NCBI GenBank assembly: GCA_049421205.1
Contig: JBMSMQ010000017.1
Coordinates: 1-24,330 of the forward strand
Direction of reading: 5' to 3'
Source: JAFMIT01 sp049421205
GTDB lineage: Bacteria; Actinomycetota; Actinomycetes; S36-B12; UBA5976
Length of the DNA stretch: 24,330 nt
In this document: one piece after another, positions 14,642 to 23,257 of the stretch
Numbering within the stretch: the first letter of the stretch is position 1
Layout of the letters: the number at the start of each line of letters is the position of its first letter
Position numbers and translations under genes: made by a program
Notes under the pieces: generated by a model
What the model was told of the DNA's origin: nothing
Databases searched by the model: none
The model's input: only the letters and a program-made list of their open reading frames with translations

Positions 14642-16503
14642 ACTGAGTCGTGAATCTCTGGTTCCAGCACAGTTTTGGCTTGGCTGACATCCAAATGGAC
14701 CTTCACCCCACGGGCGTTACAGTGCTCACACGGCTCGCTGAAGGTCTCGAGGAGTCCCTGACCAATGCGCTTCCTCGTCATCTGAACAAGTCCCAGCGAG
14801 GTCACTTCCGCTACTTGGTGCTTCGTTCTATCTCTGCCGAGACACTCAATGAGGCGTCGCAGTACCGTATCACGGTTTGATTCAAGCACCATATCAATGA
14901 AGTCAATCACGATAATGCCACCGATATCTCGAAGTCTTAATTGTCGGACTATCTCTTCTGCTGCCTCCAGATTGTTCCTGGTAACTGTTTGTTCAAGATT
15001 TCCACCTTCACCGATGAATTTGCCTGTGTTCACATCGACCACAGTCATCGCTTCTGTGCGATCGATGACAAGTGAACCACCAGAAGGTAGCCACACTTTG
15101 CGATCAAGTGCTTTGGCAAGTTGCTCATCAATTCGATGATGGGCAAAAATGTCATTTGAATCAGACCATTTATGGAGTCGCTCTTCTAATTCTGGAGCAA
15201 CGAACTTCACATAGTTTTCAATAATTTCCCAGATGTGATCGCCACTGATAATAAGTTCTTTGAAATCTTCATTGAAAATGTCACGAACAATCTTGATTGC
15301 AAGATCGGGTTCAGAATAAATCAAGGACGGTGGTTGGGCCGTTTTAGATTTTTGTAGAACATCTTCCCATTGTGCAGTGAGTCGACTAACATCACGAATC
15401 AAATCCTCTTCCGATGCACCCTCAGCTGCCGTTCTGACAATGACACCTGAATCCTCAGCGATCACACTTCGAAGTGCACTCTTTAATCGGTTTCGTTCTT
15501 TTTCAGGTAATTTCCGACTGATACCAGTCATCGAACCATCTGGCACATACACAACGAATCGACCAGGAAGTGAAATCTGCGCAGTGAGCCGCGCACCTTT
15601 TTGACCAATTGGATCTTTTGTCACTTGGACGAGAACAGGATCACCTGTCTTGAATGCCATTTCAATACGTTTTTCTTCACCTTCAAGTCCAGCAGCATCC
15701 CAATTAACTTCACCTGCGTAAAGCACTGCATTTCGGCCTTTTCCGATGTCTACGAATGCTGCTTCCATACTTGGTAATACATTTTGAACTCTACCAAGGT
15801 AAATATTTCCAATCAGTGAACCACTACCCTGTCGGTTCACATAGTGTTCAACGAGAACTCCATCTTCGAGAACTGCAACTTGAACTCGATCATGGATTTC
15901 TCGCACAACCATCACGCGTTCAACATTTTCCCGTCGAGCCAAAAATTCAGCTTCACTCAAAAGTGCTGGTCGTTTTCGTTGATGACTTCTGTTGTCACGG
16001 CGTCGGGTGCGTTTTGCATCAATGCGAGTTGTGCCACCTTCAGTAGTCTGCTCCTCACCGCGTTTGCGAGTGCGTCTGCGCATTGTGGTTGCAGATTCAC
16101 TATTCTCTGTTGAATCAGTGCTCTCTACTGCTTCAGATACTGTGGCGTCACCTTTTTTGCGACGACGCCCGCCTCTTCGACGTCGACGATTACTGTCAGA
16201 TTCCTCGGAAGCCTCTTCTGCTACTGGAGAATTAGGTGACTCTTTACCATCGTCCGCTTTCGTGGCACGTTTACGAACCCTCTTCGCTTTTGCATCAACT
16301 GGCTGAAAGACTGCTGCAAGTGGAACCGCTGGAGTGGATTTTGAGTCTACTTCCACTGATGGAGTCTCATTGACAGTTTCGGCTGGCTTATGTTTTTTAC
16401 CACCACGCGCTTTTTTCATTGGGCGTTTCGATGGTTTCTTACTACTTGTGGCCTCGGGTTTCGAGGCAGGCTTTTGTGCCTTCTTTTTTCGCTGATCAGC
16501 CAT
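14638..16503 (-). CDS. rne: Ribonuclease E/G family endoribonuclease
   Basis: 621 aa. RNase E/G cuts single-stranded AU-rich RNA in rRNA/tRNA maturation and mRNA decay. Residues 1-180 are a low-complexity arm of alternating basic (RRRRRGGRRRKK, 106-117; MRRRTRKR, 141-148) and acidic/serine blocks, presumably disordered. The catalytic core follows: S1 domain ~205-310, then the DNase I-like part with VVDVNTGK (Asp490) and IVIDFIDM (Asp534), the two metal-binding aspartates corresponding to E. coli D303 and D346. The zinc-link cysteines are C592 and C595 (CEHC). The protein stops about 25 residues later, so there is no C-terminal degradosome scaffold; actinobacterial RNase E often carries its disordered part at the N-terminus. 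The ATG at 16503 has GGAAGGA some distance upstream. It precedes rplU, as in Streptomyces. Confidence 0.95.
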   Translation of the reverse strand: MADQRKKKAQKPASKPEATSSKKPSKRPMKKARGGKKHKPAETVNETPSVEVDSKSTPAVPLAAVFQPVDAKAKRVRKRATKADDGKESPNSPVAEEASEESDSNRRRRRGGRRRKKGDATVSEAVESTDSTENSESATTMRRRTRKRGEEQTTEGGTTRIDAKRTRRRDNRSHQRKRPALLSEAEFLARRENVERVMVVREIHDRVQVAVLEDGVLVEHYVNRQGSGSLIGNIYLGRVQNVLPSMEAAFVDIGKGRNAVLYAGEVNWDAAGLEGEEKRIEMAFKTGDPVLVQVTKDPIGQKGARLTAQISLPGRFVVYVPDGSMTGISRKLPEKERNRLKSALRSVIAEDSGVIVRTAAEGASEEDLIRDVSRLTAQWEDVLQKSKTAQPPSLIYSEPDLAIKIVRDIFNEDFKELIISGDHIWEIIENYVKFVAPELEERLHKWSDSNDIFAHHRIDEQLAKALDRKVWLPSGGSLVIDRTEAMTVVDVNTGKFIGEGGNLEQTVTRNNLEAAEEIVRQLRLRDIGGIIVIDFIDMVLESNRDTVLRRLIECLGRDRTKHQVAEVTSLGLVQMTRKRIGQGLLETFSEPCEHCNARGVKVHLDVSQAKTVLEPEIHDSV

Positions 16504-16651
16504 TGCTAATCACAAATCCTTCCGCTGCGCCTGAGCGCTATTTCCGAACCCGAAGGTTCTAAATCCTGTGGGGTGAGGTGCACAGCCTTACTAGGTGCAA
16601 CTACTCATTTTCCCGAGGTGAAGTATGACACACAATGTGCCTTTACAGAAC
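16504..16651 (-). promoter_or_regulatory. rodA-rne gap: structured rne leader with candidate promoter
   Basis: This 148-base gap is the longest of the window. A weak promoter TTGTGT (16635-16630), 17-base spacer, GAAAAT (16612-16607) would give a leader of about 97 bases. The leader holds a hairpin GAACC-UUCG-GGUUC (16559-16546), where cUUCGg is an extra-stable tetraloop, a short GCGC-UCAG-GCGC hairpin (16538-16527), and a direct repeat TGCACCT (16599-16593 and 16582-16576). The structures suggest post-transcriptional control of rne, which is known for E. coli rne through a different 5' leader. Confidence 0.4.
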
Positions 16652-17794
16652 TTAATCGCGCGAACGACCTCGAATATTTTGCAAAAGTCCCACAGCCATC
16701 CATACTGCGAACATCGATGTGCCACCGTAACTGATAAATGGCAATGGTACGCCAGTGATCGGCATTATCCCTAGATTCATACCGATATTTTGAAATGTCT
16801 GAAACCCTAACCAGGCTGCAACCCCGGTTGCGGCTAAACGTCCAAATCGATCAGCATCGCGAGCGATAATCAATGCTCGCCAGGTGAGAACACCCAGAAG
16901 CCCAATGATGATTACTCCTCCGACAAATCCAAATGCTTCCCCAGCAGTTGCATAAATAAAGTCTGTTTGCTGAGATGGAATGAATCGACCATTTGTTTGC
17001 GGTCCATCAAATAATCCCCATCCTGTGAGTCCACCTGTACCAATAGCTAACTTCACTTGAATCAAGTTGTAGCCCGATACAAGTGGATCGCGACCCGGAT
17101 CTATGAAGGTAAGGAGGCGATTGATTTGATACTCATCCAAGATTCCTAATGCCACTAATGCAAGCATCGCAAGTAAAGCGGATGTCACAAGTCCCAAAAT
17201 CCATTTGATCGATGCGGCAGAAACTGCAATGACAGCAAGCACAATCACACCAACAATAATTGCTGTACCGAGATCTGGTTGCAACAATATAAGACCAAGT
17301 GGAATCGCTGCCAACAGTAAAGCCAAACCAACTTCTTTATCTTCCGGTTCAACGCCTGGTTGTTGAGCTTCAGCCAGAATCATTGACATTCCTAGCACAA
17401 TTGCTAATTTAGCGAGTTCTGCAGGTTGCAACGTGAATCCGCCAGGAATTGCGATCCAAGCTCGAACTCCATTAATTTCTGTACCAATTCCTGGAATTAG
17501 CACAACAACAAGCCCAATCACTCCGATCAGATATAAAAAGGGTGCATAGGCACGAAGCAAGCTGTACTGGGAGCGAGTGATGACAAGTGCAAGTACGATT
17601 CCAACAATCAGTGTTCCTACGTGCCGAATTACGTAATACTCAGTTGAAGTTTCAGTTATTTCAAGACGAGGCTTTGTCGCTGCCCATACTAAGAAAACCC
17701 CGATGATGCTGAGAGCAAGAGCTGCAAAATTTAATAACCAGTCTTGTGATTTGAAAATTGAAAGTCGTTTTGTGGGTGTGAAAATATTAACCAT
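16652..17794 (-). CDS. rodA: RodA, SEDS-family peptidoglycan glycosyltransferase
   Basis: 380 aa with about ten hydrophobic segments. RodA polymerises lipid II glycan strands for lateral wall growth together with its partner PBP2. Family stretches are present: GIGTEINGVRAWIAIPGGFTLQPAELAKL (QPAE for the more common QPSE), LILLQPDLGTAIIV, QQTDFIYATAGEAFGFVGG and GIMPITGVPLPFISYGGTSM. Length matches RodA better than FtsW, and the neighbouring mreBCD/PBP2 genes support the elongasome role rather than division or spore-wall synthesis. The ATG shares one base with the stop of the PBP2 gene (TAATG), so the two partners are made in coupled fashion. Confidence 0.94.
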   Translation of the reverse strand: MVNIFTPTKRLSIFKSQDWLLNFAALALSIIGVFLVWAATKPRLEITETSTEYYVIRHVGTLIVGIVLALVITRSQYSLLRAYAPFLYLIGVIGLVVVLIPGIGTEINGVRAWIAIPGGFTLQPAELAKLAIVLGMSMILAEAQQPGVEPEDKEVGLALLLAAIPLGLILLQPDLGTAIIVGVIVLAVIAVSAASIKWILGLVTSALLAMLALVALGILDEYQINRLLTFIDPGRDPLVSGYNLIQVKLAIGTGGLTGWGLFDGPQTNGRFIPSQQTDFIYATAGEAFGFVGGVIIIGLLGVLTWRALIIARDADRFGRLAATGVAAWLGFQTFQNIGMNLGIMPITGVPLPFISYGGTSMFAVWMAVGLLQNIRGRSRD

Positions 17795-19953
17795 TATGAA
17801 CCATTCACTATAAAACGATTCATTATGAATTTATCAATGGACCATCCGCGTATTGGGGTGACGCTTCCATCACTGCCAATTTGCGGAAGGGCAACTGATG
17901 GCTTACCCCCTGCAAGGACAGACCACTTGGAATTAACACTTCCTCCCCGTACTCCAAAGATAGCTTCATAGATTTTTCTGACGGATGGACCTGAAATCGT
18001 ACCTCCCGTGCCACCTTGGGAAACCATAAATACAACAACATATTTAGGCTTGTTTGCAGGTGCAAAACTTGCCATCCACGACGTTGTGTCTTTCTCAGTT
18101 CCTGCTTGACCGGTTCCAGTCTTGGCAGCTACGGGAATCTTATTTTGTGGCCACCCTGCGAAATACGCTGCAGCAGTTCCGCCACTAACAACATCGGTTA
18201 AGCCAGACGTGATGTAGCTTTGCACTGCTTTCGTAAATTTCGCTTTGCCAGTCACAGCACGCTTGATTGGTGTGACGTTTTTTCCATCAGCCGAAATGAT
18301 GGCTTTGACAAGATGTGGCTTCAGCAAGTCTCCACCATTTGCAAATGCAGCATACGCAACTGCTAACTGCAGCGGAGTTATCGCAGTATCACCTTGTCCG
18401 ATTGCAAGGTTTGCAGCATCGCCGCCACGGAACTTATCCCCATCAATACAATTTTCTTTCGCCAATGCTTTCAGATACGTCGCTCGAGCGGGATCCGACT
18501 TCGCAACATCAGGGTATCCGGCTTCTGCTCTGTAGCACCAGACATCTTTGAATTTTGCATACTGATCAAGTTTGAATTGTCGTCCGCCAATTCGCCCTGA
18601 AGATTCCGATGGCAAATCAATCCCCGTTGCTTTTCCAAAACCAAATTGGAGTGCTGTATTTTCGATGTAATCTTTTGGATTACTGCCAGGTTCATTTCCG
18701 CCATCTCGTAACCACATATCGTATGCAAACTTATAGAACACTGTATTGCAGGAAACTTGCAATGCTCGACGAATTGTGAGTGAACCATAGGATGATGATT
18801 CATAGTTTCTCATATCTCTATCACCAACTGAGAAGAAACTAGGGCATGAGTAGAGTGCATTTCCGAGTGGAAACCCGGCTTTTGCTGCCGCAATTGTGGT
18901 GAATAATTTGAACGTTGATGCAGGAGCGAAAATACCCTGTGTTGCACGAGAAATAAGTGGTGCTCCAGATTCTTTTGAGGTGAGGTTTTTATAGTCTTTT
19001 TTTGAGACCCCACCTTCCCAAACACCAAGATCGTAGGTTGGATGCGATGCCAAAGCGAGAACTTGCCCATTCGTCACGTCCATCACAACAGCCGCTGCTC
19101 CATCTGCTACATTTCCAGAAGCACGAGCCCGATTTACTGCAGCCTCAAGTTGTTCCTCGACAACTTTTTGCAATGCACTATCAATACTTAGCACCAGGTA
19201 ATCGCCGGGCTTGGAATCAGTTCTTCGAACTTCGCCTGTTATCGTCATTGCTCTATCAATTGCGAGTGTGATAACTCCTGGCTGACCGCGCAATCTATCG
19301 TCATAATACGATTCAAGACCAGCTCGACCAATTACATCAGTTCGCTGAAGTTCACTGCTTGTTCCCTTGCGTTGATTAAGTTCATCATCGTTAACAGGTC
19401 CGAGATAACCGAGGATGTGAGCCATTGATGTGTTGAATGGTAAAACGAGATTTCGAAGCGGCTCCACTTCAGCACTCACCCCAGGGAAATCTTCACTTCG
19501 CTCTGCAATCTGAATTGCGATTTCAGGGTCAACATCAGATGCAATTGGAATTGGTTGGTAGGGGGAACCATTCCAGCAGATGGGTGCAGGAGCTGCGCCT
19601 TCGGTTCCACAGATAGTCAGTTTCTGTCGCAATGTTTCAGGTGCTTGCTTCAAAAGTTTAGCGAGAGAACTAAGTAATGCTTCTCCACCATCATCCTGCC
19701 TTTCAATTTCAGTTTTCGAAAGCGACACGATGAGTGAAAAATCATTCCCAACTACTACCCTTCCCGCCTGATCAAGTATCAGACCGCGCAGGGCAGGTTG
19801 CACTATCTCACGAGTTTGCGTGCTTAAGGCCTGCGCTTGATAACTCTGACCATCTAGTATCTGCAAAGTAAATAATTTCCCGGCTAATGAGAAAAATAGA
19901 GAAAGTGCAAATATACGCAAAAGTGCTAGTCGAAAATTAGATGAGTCATTCAT
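17794..19953 (-). CDS. mrdA: Penicillin-binding protein 2 (class B transpeptidase)
   Basis: 719 aa. One N-terminal membrane helix (about 9-28), a dimerisation/pedestal region, then the transpeptidase domain. Active-site motifs are all present: S346-T-F-K349, S401-C-N403 and K611-T-G613. It cross-links peptidoglycan during elongation. Between SxN and KTG lies an insert with two cysteines (C473 and C502, WC...NCIDGDKFRGGD) that is also seen in actinobacterial PBP2 proteins; a further pair is at C115 and C126. These may form disulfides outside the cell. The start overlaps the mreD stop (ATGA), and the stop overlaps the rodA start. Confidence 0.95.
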   Translation of the reverse strand: MNDSSNFRLALLRIFALSLFFSLAGKLFTLQILDGQSYQAQALSTQTREIVQPALRGLILDQAGRVVVGNDFSLIVSLSKTEIERQDDGGEALLSSLAKLLKQAPETLRQKLTICGTEGAAPAPICWNGSPYQPIPIASDVDPEIAIQIAERSEDFPGVSAEVEPLRNLVLPFNTSMAHILGYLGPVNDDELNQRKGTSSELQRTDVIGRAGLESYYDDRLRGQPGVITLAIDRAMTITGEVRRTDSKPGDYLVLSIDSALQKVVEEQLEAAVNRARASGNVADGAAAVVMDVTNGQVLALASHPTYDLGVWEGGVSKKDYKNLTSKESGAPLISRATQGIFAPASTFKLFTTIAAAKAGFPLGNALYSCPSFFSVGDRDMRNYESSSYGSLTIRRALQVSCNTVFYKFAYDMWLRDGGNEPGSNPKDYIENTALQFGFGKATGIDLPSESSGRIGGRQFKLDQYAKFKDVWCYRAEAGYPDVAKSDPARATYLKALAKENCIDGDKFRGGDAANLAIGQGDTAITPLQLAVAYAAFANGGDLLKPHLVKAIISADGKNVTPIKRAVTGKAKFTKAVQSYITSGLTDVVSGGTAAAYFAGWPQNKIPVAAKTGTGQAGTEKDTTSWMASFAPANKPKYVVVFMVSQGGTGGTISGPSVRKIYEAIFGVRGGSVNSKWSVLAGGKPSVALPQIGSDGSVTPIRGWSIDKFIMNRFIVNGS

Positions 19954-20474
19954 CGAAATCTTCCTATTGAACTTTCTCGGGGAGTAAACAATCTATCGAG
20001 CCATTGTGTGATGGGAAGAGCAAAAGTACCCAGGATGAGTCCATACAAGGTTAAAACAATTCCATCTGCAAGAATTTCAAGAATTGAAAGTGATTGTTCG
20101 CTGAGAAAAAGCCGAATGAAGGTATTGAGCAATAGGTAGATCGCTGGAACTATAGCGATTGCAACAACTGGCAAAATGAGTGAACCTTCGATAACTGGTC
20201 GAATTTGATAGACAAAGAAAAACAGTAGCACCAGTGAAAATGAACTAATTCCTAGTGGGGTTTGAGATGGCGGAAACAAATCCAAGATGATGCCTGTGGT
20301 GAACCCGATCAGCGCTGCATTCAATGGTTCCCTACGTAAACAAAATGCAGCTGCAATAACAATCAAAAGTGGTGGCACGATGACAGGGAAATTAAGAAGT
20401 GACAGCCATGCTGACTGAACAAGATACGAAGTAAACAAAACGAAGAGAAGCATCAGAGACCGGGCAATCCGCAC
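19950..20474 (-). CDS. mreD: Rod-shape-determining protein MreD
   Basis: 174 aa, almost entirely hydrophobic, with about five membrane segments and the family pattern PPLLIVIAAAFCLRREPLNAALIGFTTGIILDLFPPSQTPLGISS. MreD is an integral membrane part of the elongation complex of unknown precise activity. The call rests on hydropathy, the LDLFPP...PLG motif and its place between mreC and PBP2. The start is GTG at 20474, one base after the mreC stop; the end overlaps the PBP2 start by four bases. Confidence 0.92.
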   Translation of the reverse strand: MRIARSLMLLFVLFTSYLVQSAWLSLLNFPVIVPPLLIVIAAAFCLRREPLNAALIGFTTGIILDLFPPSQTPLGISSFSLVLLFFFVYQIRPVIEGSLILPVVAIAIVPAIYLLLNTFIRLFLSEQSLSILEILADGIVLTLYGLILGTFALPITQWLDRLFTPRESSIGRFR

Positions 20475-20475
20475 G

Positions 20476-21417
20476 TTAATTACCTCCCTGTGATTGCGTT
20501 GGTGACGAAGCAGGTGAGGCAGTAACGGTCACTGTCACAGTCGGAACAGGATTCACACTCGGTAATAGGGAATCTCGTGGGTCCAATCGAGGTTTCTTAA
20601 CGATAACTCCAACGTAGTCGAGTTTTGAAAAATCTACGTATGGGATTACTTGTGCAATTTTGCTCGAAGTACCTGGAATATTGCGGATGTCACTGATATA
20701 GCCGATTGGTAGACCAGGACTGAAGACTCCATTTTCAACACCGTATGTCAAGAGTCTTGAATCTTTGGTGAGTCTTCCAAGTGGATCAAGTAGTCGAAAT
20801 TCAAGTGGTTGATTCAACCCAAAACCTGAGATCACTCCAACTTCACCGCTGGATTCAAGTCGTGCACCAACTTGTGACTTCACATCACAAATTAACATAA
20901 CAATAGATGATGTCGACGAGACTGACACCACTCGTCCAACTACTCCTGAACCCGCAACCACAACCATACTAGGTTTAATTCCATCCAGTGAGCCAACGTC
21001 GATTGTTATCGTTGAACCATACCCAGATTCGCTTCCAATGCTGATGGTGCGCGCACCTACAATCCTAAGCTGCCCCTTAGCAGATATGTTCAGTAGTGAA
21101 TTCATGTCACTGAGTCGGCGCTGAATATCTTCAATGCTCAAGATTGTGCGACGAAGTTCATCATTTTCATCTTTGAGGGTTTGTATTGTTTGGTTTTTCG
21201 ATCCAAGTTCACCAAGATCTTTGAGGAAATTTTGAACTGGAGACGTGATGGAAAACGTTAACTCTTGAAAAGGGGTTACTAGATTGATGCTTTGAGCTCG
21301 AAGCGTCTTCAACACACCAATATTCACTACCGCATCTGCAACCATCAAGGTCAAAGACAGTAGTAACAGCGTCAGCAATCCCAGCAGTGGGCTAGGTGTA
21401 AATTGGCGTTGCCTCAT
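20476..21417 (-). CDS. mreC: Rod-shape-determining protein MreC
   Basis: 313 aa. Short cytoplasmic N-terminus, one membrane helix (about 11-33), a coiled coil (about 70-112, with LKDENDELRRTI), then two beta-rich domains outside the cell that bind and activate PBP2. The C-terminus ends in a low-complexity VTVTVTASPASSPTQSQGGN tail beyond the MreC domain. Length and layout are typical. The ATG is two bases after the mreB stop, with mreD one base downstream. Confidence 0.94.
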   Translation of the reverse strand: MRQRQFTPSPLLGLLTLLLLSLTLMVADAVVNIGVLKTLRAQSINLVTPFQELTFSITSPVQNFLKDLGELGSKNQTIQTLKDENDELRRTILSIEDIQRRLSDMNSLLNISAKGQLRIVGARTISIGSESGYGSTITIDVGSLDGIKPSMVVVAGSGVVGRVVSVSSTSSIVMLICDVKSQVGARLESSGEVGVISGFGLNQPLEFRLLDPLGRLTKDSRLLTYGVENGVFSPGLPIGYISDIRNIPGTSSKIAQVIPYVDFSKLDYVGVIVKKPRLDPRDSLLPSVNPVPTVTVTVTASPASSPTQSQGGN

Positions 21418-21419
21418 TA

Positions 21420-22436
21420 TTAAGCATCGATAAAGACTCGCTTGAGAGATTCAAAATTCTCAAGACATTTGCCTGAACCCAAAACCACACAATCTTCAGA
21501 GGACTCAGCGACATGAGTGACAATTCCTGTTTCACTTTCAACTCTCTGAACCAAACCTGTGAGAAGCGCTCCACCACCAGTCAAAATGATTCCGCGATCA
21601 ATAATGTCCGAAGAAAGTTCTGGCGGAGTCTGATCAAGCGCACCTTTGATTGCATCAATAATCTGTAGCACAGGCTCTTCGATTGCTTTTCTGATCTCTT
21701 CAGGTGTCACTGTCACTGTCCGAGGTAGACCATTCACAACATCGCGTCCGCGAATTTCAGCATGGGATAATCCAGGAGTTGGATACGCTGATGCCGCTTC
21801 GATTTTGATCTTCTCTGCAGTCTGATAGCCAATATGAAGTGAGTATTCACGTCTAATCCAGTTGATGATGGCATCGTCAATTGCATCTCCACCAACTGTT
21901 ATAGGTTTCGCGCACACAATGCCACCAAGTGAAATAACAGCAATTTCGGATGTGCCACCACCGATATCGCACACCATGTTTCCGCGAGCTTCACCGACAG
22001 GTAGACCTGCCCCGATTGCGGCTGCCATTGGTTCTGGAATCAAAAACACTTCGCGAGCACCTGCACCCCTGGCTGCTTCTTTGATTGTTTTCTTTTCAAC
22101 CTGTGTTGCACCTATTGGAACACAAATAACAACGCGTGGCTTGTTGAGGTAACGATTCTTATGTACTGAACGAATGAAGTGCCTGATCATTTCTGTGGCA
22201 TAGTCAGCGTCACGAATGACACCGTCTTTCATCGGACGATGCGCATTAATAGTTCCTGGTGTTCGTCCCAGCATTTGTTTAGCTTCAGCTCCGACTGCAA
22301 GAACTTTTCCGCGAGTGTTGTCGATTGCGATTACTGATGGCTCACGAAGCACGATTCCTTCGCCTCTGACATATACCAATGTATTCGCAGTGCCAAGGTC
22401 AATCGCGATATCTCGACCCAAAAATGTACCAAACAC
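21420..22436 (-). CDS. mreB: Actin-like rod-shape protein MreB
   Basis: 338 aa. MreB forms short membrane-bound filaments that orient the elongation machinery. The actin-fold nucleotide motifs are intact: phosphate-1 DIAIDLGTANTLVYVRG (9-25), phosphate-2 VCDIGGGTSEIAVI (155-168) and the adenosine loop GIILTGGGALLTGL near 288-301. The start is GTG at 22436 with AGAAAGG about eight bases upstream. It begins the mreBCD-mrdA-rodA cluster after a 95-base gap. Confidence 0.96.
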   Translation of the reverse strand: MFGTFLGRDIAIDLGTANTLVYVRGEGIVLREPSVIAIDNTRGKVLAVGAEAKQMLGRTPGTINAHRPMKDGVIRDADYATEMIRHFIRSVHKNRYLNKPRVVICVPIGATQVEKKTIKEAARGAGAREVFLIPEPMAAAIGAGLPVGEARGNMVCDIGGGTSEIAVISLGGIVCAKPITVGGDAIDDAIINWIRREYSLHIGYQTAEKIKIEAASAYPTPGLSHAEIRGRDVVNGLPRTVTVTPEEIRKAIEEPVLQIIDAIKGALDQTPPELSSDIIDRGIILTGGGALLTGLVQRVESETGIVTHVAESSEDCVVLGSGKCLENFESLKRVFIDA

Positions 22437-22531
22437 TGAAAGCCTTTCTGAAGCATTTGAATAGGCGTATCGTAGGCGAAATGCGCAGTAATCAGTAACT
22501 GAGATACTTATTCTGACAGAACCCTTACACC
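22437..22531 (-). promoter_or_regulatory. ndk-mreB gap: candidate mreB promoter and small dyads
   Basis: A -10-like TACGAT (22474-22469) would give a leader of about 30 bases before mreB; no good -35 is visible. Two 11-base palindromes with a single central base, TCAGTAACTGA (22492-22502) and TTCTGACAGAA (22511-22521), lie upstream, 19 bases centre to centre. A further 6-bp inverted repeat, CAGAAC (22517-22522) and GTTCTG (22537-22542), spans the ndk stop codon without a T-run. Confidence 0.3.
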
Positions 22532-22939
22532 TTAGAGTTCTGGGAAAAAGAGGGCTATTTCCTTTGTTGCAGATTCAGTGGAGTCAGAACCGTGGGTGAG
22601 GTTCAGTCGATTCGATGTGGCGTAGTCGGCTCGGATCGTGCCAGGTGCGGCTTCAAATGGGTTCGTGGCACCCTGCATCGTTCGCCAAGCGCGTATCACC
22701 TCAGGACCTTCAATCACCATTGCAACAATTGGACCTGAGGTCATAAAGGTAATGAGCGGCTCGAAGTACTCACGACCGATGTGTTCGGCGTAGTGGGTCG
22801 ATGCAAATTCCTGAGTGAGATGGCGGAAATCCATCGCCACGATTGAGAATCCCCGATTCTCAATTCTCCGAATAATTTCCCCCACCAAACCGCGCTCAAC
22901 GGCATCAGGCTTAATGAGAACAAGGGTTCGTTCAGTCAC
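22532..22939 (-). CDS. ndk: Nucleoside diphosphate kinase
   Basis: 135 aa. Ndk moves the gamma phosphate between nucleoside triphosphates and diphosphates through a phosphohistidine. The active-site His116 lies in NLTHGSDS (113-120); the N-terminal TERTLVLIKPDAVERGLVGE and RIENRGFSIVAMDF segments are standard. GTG at 22939 was chosen because family members start MTERT; a TTG six bases earlier (22945) has AAAAGG at a good distance and remains possible. It follows the DUF4233 gene with a gap of about ten bases, the folC-DUF4233-ndk order known from other actinobacteria. Confidence 0.96.
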   Translation of the reverse strand: MTERTLVLIKPDAVERGLVGEIIRRIENRGFSIVAMDFRHLTQEFASTHYAEHIGREYFEPLITFMTSGPIVAMVIEGPEVIRAWRTMQGATNPFEAAPGTIRADYATSNRLNLTHGSDSTESATKEIALFFPEL

Positions 22940-22948
22940 AGGCAAAGC

Positions 22949-23257
22949 CTATTGCCTTTTGTTCATGTCAATTTGCTTACCCAAGGAATATGCCCAAACC
23001 CAGATAGCTCCAAAAATCACGGCTAGCACGAAAAGTGCCCAGTTTTGAAAAGAAACCAGGATGACATAACCTTGAATGAGCCAACCAACAAGCACTCCCC
23101 ATTCAAAGCGCACGAGTCCGGGAAACAGCAATAGCAAGAAAACTGCCACAGCAATGCTCAACATATTTGTTGATGTATCACTCATTTGAAGTACCGGTAT
23201 AGAAAGTGCCACAACGATGGCTTCAATTATGGCAACTGTCATGAAGAGTCGTTTCAT
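22949..23257 (-). CDS. DUF4233 family membrane protein
   Basis: 102 aa with four hydrophobic segments (about 5-23, 32-47, 52-69 and 73-91) and a charged C-terminal tail. Size, hydropathy and position between folC and ndk match the actinobacterial DUF4233 family, whose function is not known. Its ATG overlaps the folC stop by one base (TAATG), so it is translationally coupled to folC. Confidence 0.82.
   Translation of the reverse strand: MKRLFMTVAIIEAIVVALSIPVLQMSDTSTNMLSIAVAVFLLLLFPGLVRFEWGVLVGWLIQGYVILVSFQNWALFVLAVIFGAIWVWAYSLGKQIDMNKRQ

Noticed and set aside
15992..16306. Arg/Ser-rich plus-strand frames opposite the rne N-terminal arm
   Set aside because: They arise from the repetitive Arg/Lys codons of the RNase E arm read on the other strand.
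20522..20545. GTCACTGTCACAG repeats in the mreC tail and a similar stretch in mreB
   Set aside because: Both encode VTVTV or VTVT stretches in the protein; the DNA similarity follows from the codons and is too short for a repeat element.
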